Below the pieces are notes generated by a model. It saw only the letters and a list, made by a program, of their open reading frames with translations, made no database searches and was not told where the DNA came from. Source: Streptomyces globosus (lineage in GTDB: Bacteria; Actinomycetota; Actinomycetes; Streptomycetales; Streptomycetaceae). Taken from it: a stretch of DNA of 64,000 nt. The first letter of the stretch is position 1; each line of letters begins with the position of its first letter. The translations under genes were made by a program, and so were the position numbers. Location of the stretch: contig NZ_CP030862.1 in assembly GCF_003325375.1 (NCBI RefSeq), positions 5,461,501 to 5,525,500 of the forward strand, given 5' to 3'. Positions 16,994 to 25,800 of this stretch are shown here, piece by piece.

Positions 16994-17805
16994 CCGATCC
17001 AGGATACGACGACGCATCGGACTTCCGGGCTGCGCTCGGCTCGGACGGCAGTTTCGCCCCGTCCTGGCTGCGGGACAAATCGGTGACGCCGGTTCCTGTG
17101 GGTGCACAGCTCGATCCGGCACTGGCCCGTCGGATCGAGGCCGGATGCCGCGCGGTCGGGGCACCTTACGTCCTTGCCGCCAACCTGGCATACAACGCCG
17201 GGGTGATCGCGGGTACGACATCCCGGATGTCCACGCATGTGGAGGGAATCGACATCCACCCACCGTTCATACTATGTACTCCCGGCTTGCAAGGAGCCGT
17301 TCTCTTTCCCGAATCGGGCTACGCACTGATCGCGGGAACCGCCGCGTTCATGGCGGCGGCCGTCGGGGAGGGAGTCGACGCGGCACGCGCACGCTTCGGC
17401 CGTCATGCGCGCGCCCTCCTGGACCGTCACCCGGCGCTGTCAGCGGCGGCAGCCGCATACGGGCCCGAGCAACGAGCGTGGTCCCACCTCGACAACATCG
17501 ACCCGGCAAGTGCGGCGGCGCGACAAGTGGCATTGCTGGGGGCATTCACAGACGGGACCTGCGGCGCACGAGACTTCGCACGCGGATGGTGGGACGCCCG
17601 CCGTGCTTCGCAAGCGAAAGGCGAACGGATCCAGGGGGCACTCGGTGCTCTCTTGGACGAGGTGTTCATGATCCTCGAGGACTATGCAATCGATCCCGAA
17701 TTTGCCGAACCCGGGGATCTCGACGATGTCGGACTCGAGGCTGCCGTGCGCGCGGCCTGGGACGCCTTCCGGCACCTGAAAACTGGCCGCCAAAACGGGA
17801 AGTAG
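16990..17805 (+). CDS. Two-domain immunity protein, colicin-D-immunity-like C-terminus
   Basis: This 271-residue protein starts at the GTG at 16990, which overlaps the toxin stop (GTGA); a GTG one codon earlier is possible. Residues ~170-271 resemble the small colicin D immunity protein: AFTDGTCGARDFARGWW, then LLDEVFMILEDYAIDPEF, then acidic EPGDLDDVGLEAAVRAAW. The acidic helices fit a mimic of RNA that blocks the toxin. The first ~165 residues are an additional domain I do not recognise (AANLAYNAGVIAGTTSRM, ESGYALIAGTAAFMAAAV). Known colicin D immunity proteins are only ~90 residues. Tight coupling to the toxin supports the immunity role. Confidence 0.75.
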   Translation: MTDPGYDDASDFRAALGSDGSFAPSWLRDKSVTPVPVGAQLDPALARRIEAGCRAVGAPYVLAANLAYNAGVIAGTTSRMSTHVEGIDIHPPFILCTPGLQGAVLFPESGYALIAGTAAFMAAAVGEGVDAARARFGRHARALLDRHPALSAAAAAYGPEQRAWSHLDNIDPASAAARQVALLGAFTDGTCGARDFARGWWDARRASQAKGERIQGALGALLDEVFMILEDYAIDPEFAEPGDLDDVGLEAAVRAAWDAFRHLKTGRQNGK

Positions 17806-17991
17806 AGCACGGCGGCGGTCCGCACCCGGCGAGGTGGTGCGTACTGGGGACTCGGAGGCCGCATCTCAACCGCGTGGAGGCCTGCAAGTGTGACTCAGGA
17901 AGCGCTGATTTGATTCTCGCCAACTGAGAGCACCCCTCCCGTGGTGCCGGTTTGCGCAGTGGGGAACTTCGCGGAAGATGTCCCAACTTGA

Positions 17992-18288
17992 ACCCTTGGA
18001 AGTGGGCAACCCCTCCCGAACTCTCTGCGAGGCCTCCTTCTGGAGGCCAACGGCGTTTCTGATGCGTACGGCAACTGCACTGTCTGGGGAGCCGACCTAT
18101 GCATCGATGCGAATCTCGACGTTAGGGGTGAACCTGCCTACCGCTCCCTTCATGCCGTTCGAACCGCTCACGTTCTTCGGGAGAGTGGCGCCAGGGTCGT
18201 TCGCCTTTCTTGCGCTTCCCCGCGCGGGGACGTCTTCGTCTGGGATCGCGAAGCCGACATCTTCATGTGGCTCTCCGGACTGAAGCCT
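17992..18288 (+). pseudogene. N-terminally truncated protein remnant, possibly an orphan immunity gene
   Basis: The frame from 17992 encodes a coherent protein segment (LLLEANGVSDAYGNCTVWGA, then RSLHAVRTAHVLRESGARVV, then DVFVWDREADIFMWLSGLKP) but begins directly after a stop codon with no ATG, GTG or TTG before the conserved part. After about 18288 the frame remains open but loses family-like character, suggesting a frameshift. Its position just behind the toxin and immunity genes suggests a left-over immunity or accessory gene. The interval 17806-17991 holds no gene I can see. Confidence 0.45.
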
Positions 18289-18616
18289 TGCTTTCGGAGG
18301 GCCCCTCACACACACCGGCGAGGATTGGTATTGCCTCTTCATCCGGGCCGGTCCTGGTCGTCAGTCCTGCGGTGCTCGCACGGACGACACCCTGCGCCGC
18401 CGAAGAGCTGGCGCGCCTCCACCTGGACGGCCTGCCTCCCGACGGGGTCGGACGACTACGTGGCCGCGTTGAGGCACGTCCGGCTCACCGCAACGCCTGT
18501 TGAGGAGTCGCACGCGCATCGTCCCGGCCTGCGGGTGCAGCCGAAGCCAGGGCCGGCACCGGCCGTGCGCCGCATATGCGTTGGGCGGCTGTGACGCAGC
18601 ATGGCACAGTCAGCGG

Positions 18617-19021
18617 ATGCCAAACGACGTCGCCTACCCAGGCTTCCGCGGCTCCGATCCGGCACTCGCCCTGCGCACCGCGCGCCGTCTCGTGGAGTTC
18701 GGCCGCTGCGAGCATTCCGTGGTCTCCGGGTAACGCGGAGCTCTCCTTCTTCCCCGAGCTGCAGGCGGTGGCGCAGGCCGCGCCCCCGGGGATGGTTCTG
18801 CGGGGCGTCCGCGGTCGGGGAGTTCGAAGGGGTGCCGTTCGAGGACCAGCCCGCCTTCCTCGTCGGTGTCCCGGCGAGCGGCCTGCCCGCCGAGGAAGCC
18901 GCGTACGAGGGGCTGCTGCCGGTGGAGCGGGAGGTCTGGAATCTGCCGGTCGGCAGCATCGAGGACGATCTCACTGCGGCGATCGGCCCGAACGTCGACC
19001 TGATCAACTACAGGATCTGCG
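18617..19021 (+). pseudogene. Frameshifted unknown gene (two breaks)
   Basis: An ATG at 18617 opens MPNDVAYPGFRGSDPALALR and runs 38 codons to a TAA. The sense then continues in the next frame (NAELSFFPELQAVAQAAPPG, 18734-18793) and in a third frame (VGEFEGVPFEDQPAFLVGVP, then EREVWNLPVGSIEDDL, up to ~19020). Joined together, the three parts read as one protein of about 135 residues of no known family. The broken state suggests decay. It ends against the cytidine deaminase-like gene on the other strand. Between 18290 and 18600 only scattered coding-like scraps are visible. Confidence 0.45.
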
Positions 19022-19460
19022 TCGCAGCCGGGTCCGGTGCCCCGTCGGGCGCTGCCGACTGCTCCGCCCAGACATACGCATGGGGCAGCAGGTCGGTGAT
19101 CGGGACACTCCTGATGCCGTCGGCCACCGGCACGAGGACGCGGATGCCCGGGTGGTGGTCCAGCAGGATCTGCCGGTCCCGGCCGCACGGCGCGAGTACG
19201 CCGCGGCCCCTGTCGCCGACGGCGACGATCGCCGCCAGGTCGCGTGCTCCCTCGGCCCGCGCGTGCCCGAGCGCCACCAGCTCCGCGCAGGGTCCGCCCG
19301 TGAAGTGGTAGAGGTTGATGCCGCCGAACATCCGGCCCTGCGCGTCTCGCACGGCTGCCCCGACGGTGTGCGCCTCGCCGTCGCCGTTCGCCTCGACGAT
19401 GTGCCGGGCGAACTCGACCAGTTCCAGGTCTTCTTGCGGTAAGTGCGTCGTGTTGTCCAT
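19008..19460 (-). CDS. Cytidine deaminase-like protein with an altered zinc motif
   Basis: This 150-residue protein has the cytidine deaminase fold: HTVGAAVRDAQGRMFGGINL, the active-site PCAE with catalytic Glu, and APCGRDRQILLDHHP. In ordinary tetrameric cytidine deaminases the last motif is PCGxCRQ and both Cys bind zinc; here the second is Asp. The substrate may therefore differ (a pyrimidine nucleoside, or a nucleoside antibiotic as in blasticidin S deaminase). A -10-like TAGTGT lies 7 bases before the ATG, so the mRNA may be leaderless. It follows glnE by 47 bases on the same strand. Confidence 0.78.
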   Translation of the reverse strand: MDNTTHLPQEDLELVEFARHIVEANGDGEAHTVGAAVRDAQGRMFGGINLYHFTGGPCAELVALGHARAEGARDLAAIVAVGDRGRGVLAPCGRDRQILLDHHPGIRVLVPVADGIRSVPITDLLPHAYVWAEQSAAPDGAPDPAATQIL

Positions 19461-19467
19461 CCGGCAG

Positions 19468-19473
19468 ACACTA
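19468..19473 (-). promoter_or_regulatory. Putative -10 element of the deaminase gene (leaderless)
   Basis: TAGTGT on the minus strand is followed by seven bases (CTGCCGG) and the ATG, placing the transcription start at or next to the start codon. There is no Shine-Dalgarno sequence. It implies that the deaminase gene can be transcribed separately from glnE. Confidence 0.4.
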
Positions 19474-19507
19474 GGACACTGCTCATACGGGTCTCGGATC
19501 CAGGGCG

Positions 19508-22495
19508 CTACCCGCCGTAGAACAGGTCGTCGACGACGGCGCGGGCGCGGCGGGTGGTGCGGCGGTAGTCGTCCAGCATTTCGCCGACCGTGCCCTCCGC
19601 GTAGCCGAGGTAGCGGCCTACGGCGGCCAGTTCGCGGGTCTGCGTCGGGAACGTGTCGCCGGCGCGGCCGCGGACCAGCATGACCGCGTTGCGGACGCGG
19701 GAGGCCAGGACCCACGCCTCGTCCAGAATTTGCGCCTCCTCCGTCCCGATGAGGCCGGCCGCGTGGGCCGCGGCCAGTGCCTCGCGGGTGCGGGTGGTGC
19801 GCAGGCCCGGTTCGGCCCAGGCGTGCCGCATCTGGAGCAGCTGCACGGTCCACTCGACGTCGCTGAGGCCGCCGCGGCCCAGCTTCGTGTGGAGGGTGGG
19901 GTCGGCGCCGCGCGGCAGGCGTTCGGACTCCATGCGGGCCTTCAGGCGGCGGATCTCGCGGACCGCGTCGTCGCCGAGGCCCTCGGCGGGGTAGCGCAGC
20001 GGGTCGATCAGGTCGATGAAGCGGCGGCCGAGGTCAGGGTCGCCGGCGACCGGCACGGCCCGGAGCAGGGCCTGGCTCTCCCAGGTGAGGGACCAGCGGC
20101 GGTAGTAGGCGGCGTACGAGGCGAGGGTGCGGACCAGCGGCCCGGAGCGGCCCTCGGGGCGCAGGTCGGCGTCGATGAGGAGCGGCGGGTCGGCGGTGGG
20201 GAGTTGCAGGAGCCTGCGCATCTCGGCGACGACGGCCTGCGCGGCCTTCGCGGCGTCCTGCTCGTCGACGCCTTCGCGGGGCTCGTGGACGAACAGGACG
20301 TCGGCGTCGGAGCCGTAGCCGAGCTCGTGCCCGCCGAAGCGGCCGACGCCGATGACGGCGAACCGGGTCGGGAGGGTGTCGCCCCACTGGTCGCGGACGG
20401 CGGCGCGCAGGGCCCCGCCGATGGTGGCGGCGGTGAGGTCGGTGACGGCCCGGCCGACGCGGTCGACGAGGGCGCCGAGGTCGGTCTCGGCGGGGCTGTC
20501 CTCCGTACCGTACGAGCCGATGATGTCGGCGGCGGCGGTGCGGAACAGCTCCCGCCGCCGCACCCCGCGGGCGGAGGTGACGGCGGCTTCGGCGCTGTCG
20601 GCGCGGCCGACCGCGGCGAGGACCTCCTGCTCCAGGGCGTCGGCGGCGCGCGGCTGGAGGCCCTCGGGGTCGCCGAGGAGGGCGACGGCCTCGGGGGCCC
20701 GCAGCAGCAGGTCGGGGGCGAGGCGGCCGGCGGACAGGACGCGGGCCAGGTTCTCGGCGGCGGCGCCCTCGTCGCGCAGGAGGCGCAGGTACCAGGGGGT
20801 CTTGCCGAGGGCGTCGGAGACCTTCCGGAAGTTCAGCAGGCCCGCGTCGGGGTCGGCGGAGTCGGCGAACCAGCCCAGCATGACCGGCAGGAGGGTCCGC
20901 TGGATGGCGGCCTTGCGGGTGACGCCGGAGGCGAGGGCCTCCAGGTGGCGCAGGGCGGCGGCCGGGTCCGCGTACCCGAGGGCCTCCAGGCGCTGGCCGG
21001 CGGCGCGCGGGGAGAGCCTGGTCTCGCCCGGGGCGAGCTGGGCGACGGCGTCGAGGAGCGGCCGGTAGAACAGCTTCTCGTGCAGGCGGCGGACCACGGA
21101 GGCGTGGCGGCGCCAGGCCCGGTTGAGCTCGGCGACGGGCTCGGTGCGCAGCCCGAGGGAGCGTCCGAGGCGGCGCAGGTCGGCCTCGCCCTCGGGGACG
21201 AGGTGGGTGCGGCGCAGCCGGTACAGCTGGATGCGGTGCTCCATGGCGCGCAGGAAGCGGTAGGCGTCGCCGAGCTGGGCGGCGTCCGTACGCCCGACGT
21301 AGCCGCCGGCGGCGAGGGCGTGCAGGGCGTCGAGGGTGGTGCGGGAGTGCAGGGTGGCGTCGCTGCGGCCGTGGACGAGCTGGAGCAGCTGCACCGCGAA
21401 CTCGACGTCGCGGAGCCCGCCGGGGCCGAGCTTCAGCTCGCGGTCGACGTGGGCGGCGGGGATGTTGTCGACGACGCGGCGGCGCATGTGCTGCACGTCG
21501 GCGACGAAGTTCTCCCGCTCGGCGGCCTGCCACACGAGCGGCGTTATGGCCTCGACGTACTGGGCGCCGAGGTCGGGGTCGCCGGCGACGGCGCGGGCCT
21601 TGAGGAGCGCCTGGAACTCCCATGTCTTGGCCCAGCGCTGGTAGTAGGCGAGGTGGGAGGAGAGGGTGCGGACGAGGGGGCCGTTGCGGCCCTCGGGGCG
21701 CAGGTTGGCGTCGACGGGCCAGATGGTGCCCTCGACGGTGGTCTCGGAGCAGATCCGCATCAGGTGGGAGGCGAGGCGGGTCGCGGCGCGGAGGGCGGCG
21801 GACTCGTCGGCGCCGTTCGCGGCGTCGCCGACGAAGATGACGTCGACGTCGGAGACGTAGTTCAGCTCGTTGCCGCCGCACTTGCCCATCGCGATGACGG
21901 CGAGGCGGCACTGCGCGGCGTCCTCCGGGGCGGCGGCGGTCGCGATGCGCAGGGCGGCGCGGAGGGTGGCGGTGGCGAGGTCGGCGAGCTCGGCGGCGGT
22001 CTCGGCGACGTCGATGGTGCCGCAGACGTCGCGGGCGGCGATCGACAGCAGGCAGCGGCGGTAGGCGACGCGCAGCCGTACGGGGTCGTGGGCGTCGGCG
22101 AGGCACTGCTCGAAGTCGGCGAGGCCGGGGTGCAGGTCGGCGGGCTCGTACGTTTCGAGGGCGTGCCAGTCGGCGGAGTGGCGGGCCAGGTGGTCGGCGA
22201 GGGCCTCGGACGCGCCGAGGACGCCGAGGAGGCGGTCGCGCAGCGGCTTGGAGCGCAGGAGGGTGTCGAGGAGGACGCGGCGGCCGGACTCGCCCTCGGC
22301 CTCGGCGAGGCGGACCAGGCCGCGCAGGGCCAGGTCGGGGTCGGCGGTCGCGCCGAGTGCGTCGAGGAGCACCGGGTCGTTGCGTACGGCGGCCAGCGCG
22401 TCGGAGTCGAGCAGCGCGGCCGCGGCCGACGGGTCGGTGAAGCCGCTGCGGAGCAGCCTCATGAAGGTACTGCTCCTGCGTCCGGGGACCGTCAT
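19508..22495 (-). CDS. glnE: Bifunctional glutamine synthetase adenylyltransferase/adenylyl-removing enzyme
   Basis: This 995-residue protein, the usual size for GlnE, attaches AMP to and removes it from glutamine synthetase I in response to nitrogen status. Two nucleotidyltransferase domains are evident: the first with GGNELNYVSDVDVIFV near residue 207, the second with GGHELGYGSDADVLFV near 718, each with the two metal-binding Asp. Each is followed by a helical GlnD-like partner region (RELKLGPGGLRDVEFAVQLL and TKLGRGGLSDVEWTVQLLQM). The ATG at 22495 is the first start; a second Met at codon 12 is possible. Gene order beside a glnA-type gene at 27 kb is conserved in streptomycetes. Confidence 0.96.
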   Translation of the reverse strand: MTVPGRRSSTFMRLLRSGFTDPSAAAALLDSDALAAVRNDPVLLDALGATADPDLALRGLVRLAEAEGESGRRVLLDTLLRSKPLRDRLLGVLGASEALADHLARHSADWHALETYEPADLHPGLADFEQCLADAHDPVRLRVAYRRCLLSIAARDVCGTIDVAETAAELADLATATLRAALRIATAAAPEDAAQCRLAVIAMGKCGGNELNYVSDVDVIFVGDAANGADESAALRAATRLASHLMRICSETTVEGTIWPVDANLRPEGRNGPLVRTLSSHLAYYQRWAKTWEFQALLKARAVAGDPDLGAQYVEAITPLVWQAAERENFVADVQHMRRRVVDNIPAAHVDRELKLGPGGLRDVEFAVQLLQLVHGRSDATLHSRTTLDALHALAAGGYVGRTDAAQLGDAYRFLRAMEHRIQLYRLRRTHLVPEGEADLRRLGRSLGLRTEPVAELNRAWRRHASVVRRLHEKLFYRPLLDAVAQLAPGETRLSPRAAGQRLEALGYADPAAALRHLEALASGVTRKAAIQRTLLPVMLGWFADSADPDAGLLNFRKVSDALGKTPWYLRLLRDEGAAAENLARVLSAGRLAPDLLLRAPEAVALLGDPEGLQPRAADALEQEVLAAVGRADSAEAAVTSARGVRRRELFRTAAADIIGSYGTEDSPAETDLGALVDRVGRAVTDLTAATIGGALRAAVRDQWGDTLPTRFAVIGVGRFGGHELGYGSDADVLFVHEPREGVDEQDAAKAAQAVVAEMRRLLQLPTADPPLLIDADLRPEGRSGPLVRTLASYAAYYRRWSLTWESQALLRAVPVAGDPDLGRRFIDLIDPLRYPAEGLGDDAVREIRRLKARMESERLPRGADPTLHTKLGRGGLSDVEWTVQLLQMRHAWAEPGLRTTRTREALAAAHAAGLIGTEEAQILDEAWVLASRVRNAVMLVRGRAGDTFPTQTRELAAVGRYLGYAEGTVGEMLDDYRRTTRRARAVVDDLFYGG

Positions 22496-22817
22496 CCCGC
22501 TGCCTCCCGCGCACGTTCACGCCGCTGTGCCGACTGACCTCGTATGCCTTGGAGGGGAGCCTAGCCGGAGCAGGCGTTCGACTCACGGGCCCACCCGGCG
22601 CGTATCATGAGGCGGAATTGTCGGGTTATCCGAGGAATGCCGCAGGCCAGACCGTCGGAAACCCCGCCGAATCCCCTGCGCAGGAACCGCCGCCGGGCCA
22701 CCCGCCCCGGCGCCGTGCCCGCCTGCGCGCACCGACGCCCGCCCGCCGATCCGCTGACGCCCGCCCCCGCCCCGCGGGGCTTCCGCGCGCCGAACGGACC
22801 CGCCCAAGAGGACCCCC
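22496..22817. other. Divergent intergenic region between glnE and the deacetylase gene
   Basis: No gene is supported here. The open frames are high-GC shadows. TATCAT at 22603-22608 is a possible -10 for the plus-strand deacetylase gene, but the match upstream to a -35 (TTCGAC, 20-bp spacer) is weak. I found no GlnR-like box. Confidence 0.3.
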
Positions 22818-25800
22818 ATGCCCGACCACCACCCCGGCCCGGGCCGCCGCCCTGCGGGCGGCGCGGCGTCCGCCGGAGCGGGGGCCTGGGCGGCGGAGGA
22901 GGCGGCCGAGGTCGGGACCCGGACCGGCACCCGGGTGACCGATGCCACAGCGCCCGGGGCAGACGCGGCGGATGCGGCCGGGTCCGGCACGGTGGAGGCG
23001 GCCGGACGGCACACGCCACCCCCCGGTCAGCCGGTCCCGGCCCCGGTACCGCGCCAGAGCCCGCGCCCGCACCCGGACCCGAGCCCGGACGGCAGCCGAA
23101 CCCTGCCCCCGCACGCCGGATCGCAGCCGGGGCAGCCCGCATCCGTGCACCCCGGCCCGTACGCGCACGCGGGCCCGCGCCCCGCGGGCAGCCGGCCCCA
23201 GCCCCTGCGAGCAGAATCACACCCGCAACCCCAGCCCCAGCCCCAGCCCCAGCCCCCAACATCCCCGCACCCGCACGCCGCCCCGGCCCCGGGCCACCCG
23301 CGCCCGCACCCGATCCCGGGCCCGCGCCCCGAGGGCGGCCGCGGCCTGCCCCCGCAGGCCGCGCCGCAGCGCGGGCCGGAGGCGCAGCCCCCGACGGCCC
23401 CGTGCCCGCACGCCGATCCGTACGGCGCCCCGGGCCCCGAGGGTGCCCGCCCGCACCCGGATGCGGGCGGGGCCCGGGACCGGCTGCTGCCCGGTCAGGC
23501 GCCGGCACGGGTGCCCGGGCAGGCGCCGGGCCGGGAGGCCGCCGGGCTGCCGGGCAGGTTCGCGCCCACGGTCGGCCGGCCCGACGCCCAATCCCTCGCT
23601 ACCGCCCCGAGCGGACCCGGCCACCAGCAGGACATATCCAGCACAACAGACATACCGAGCCAGTGGGTTCCGTCACCCGAGCACGGCTACGGCGCCCCCG
23701 ACGACGCGTTCGGGAGCGGCGCCGCCGCCCACACCGGCGACGCGACAGCAGACGGCGAAGGCGCCGCCCCCGCAGAGGCGGGCGGCCGGCCCGGCATCCC
23801 CGTACAGCGGGACGGCCGCGCCGTCCACGGCCCGCGGCGGCCCGCCACCCCGGCGGCGGCGGCCACCACCGCACCCGGCGCCTCGACCGCGGCGACCCCA
23901 GACGCCCACGCCCACGCCCACGCCCACGAGCAGGCCGAAGCCCACGCCCACGCCCAGGCCGCCACCACGCGCCGCGTCGCGCGCCGCGCCGTCAAGGCCA
24001 TCGGGTTCTGCGCGGCCGTCACCGCCGGCACGATGCTCCTGCTCCGCGGGAACGAAGCCCTCACCGGCCTCGCCACCGCCCCCGCAGCCCCCTCGGCAGC
24101 CAAGGCCCCGGCCGTACCCGCCGCCGCCCCCGACCCCGGACGCGTCGTCCAGATCGTCGCCCACCCCGACGACGACCTGTACTTCATGAACCCGGAGCTG
24201 CGGCACTCCCTGTCCGCCGGCACCGGCCACAGCATCACGTCCGTCTACCTCACCTCCGGCGAGGCCGACGGCGTCAACGCCGGTGCCGCCGGGCGCGCTT
24301 CCGCCCGCCCCGACAAGCGCGCGTACGCCGAGGCCCGCCAGAACGGCATCCGGGCCGCCTACGCCAAGATGGCCACCGGCGACCGCACCAGCGCCTGGAG
24401 GCGCACGTCCGTCCCCACCCGCGGCGGCGGCCGCGCCGAGGTCGACGTCCTCGTCGCCCGGCCCGAGGTCCACCTCGTCTGGCTGCAGCTCCGCGAGGCC
24501 GGCACCGTCCACGCCGAGGCCCCCGACAGCCTGCGCGGCCTCTGGGACGGCAAGGCCCCCCGCCTGGAGTCCGTGCTCGCCTCCGGCAGCCCCGTCACCG
24601 AGCCGTACGCCTACTCGCGCGACGACCTCGTCCGCACCCTCGCCGGCATCCTCGACCGCTACCGGCCGACGACCGTCCGCATCCAGGACCCCACCCCCGG
24701 CCGGACCCCCGCCACCGGGCGGTTCACCGACCACCAGGACCACTTCTACGGCGCCCGCTTCGCCCAGGCGGCCCTCGCCGCGTACGCGGCCGAGGTCAAG
24801 GGCCGGCCGCACTTCGCCGTGCAGAACTACCTCGGCTACTCCAACGGCTCCCTGCCCGGCACCCTCGACCCGCAGACATCCGCGGACAAGCTGGACATCA
24901 TGGACGTCTATGCCTGGGTCGACCGCGAGAACCACTGCGGCAGCAGCGCCGGCTGCGGCGACCTCAAGGTCGCGGACCACCCCGCCGGCAACAACTGGAC
25001 CTCCACCATCAACCACGCCCGCGGCTCCGGCACCTCCTGGCTGGCCTCCGACCGGCAGCACGGCCTGTGGGCGTTCCAGGTGCTCGACGGGCAGGTCGCG
25101 CTCTGGCACCGGGCCGGCCCGATCGGCCCGTGGAGCGGGCCGCACCTGCTGCCGGGCACCGGCATGGACCCGGGCGTGTCCACGGTCACCCTCCCGGACG
25201 GGCGGATCGCGGCCTTCGCGACGCGCACGACGCTCGGCGAGCAGCCGTCGGACTACCGGCGCGAGGTCGTGTACGCCGTACAGCGCGCCCCCGGTGCACG
25301 GGAGTTCGGCGCATGGCAGTCGCTGGGCACCCCGGAGGCGTCCGATGCGGACCGCACCTCCGACATCAGCGCGCCCGCGGTGTCCGCGGACGGCACGGGC
25401 CGCCTGGCGGCGTACGTACGCGACGGCGGCCACACCCTGCGCGGGCGGGAGCAGCGGGCGGACGGCACCTGGGGCCCCTGGGAGGCCCACGGCGGCGCCG
25501 GCCTGCTCGGCACCCCGGTGGCGGCCGCCGATGCGGCGGGCCGGCGCATGGTCTTCGCGGCGACCGCGGCCTCGGTGACGGCCTGGGCCCAGCCGGCCCC
25601 TGGCGCACCCCTGGGCCCGGCAACCCCGACGGGCCTCCCCCAGACGGCCCTCCCGCTGACGGCGGACGCCCGCGAGGGCGGAGTCCGCCTGTGGCTGCGC
25701 AAGCCGGGCTCGGGCGACGTCCGGACCGCCCTGGCGACGACCACCCCCGACGGCACACCGGCGGTACGGGGCCTCACCGACCTGGGCGGCCTCCAGGGCT

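Noticed and set aside
17978..18283. A 101-codon ATG-initiated frame
   Set aside because: It is a shadow of the truncated gene in the neighbouring frame, which shows the coherent protein pattern.
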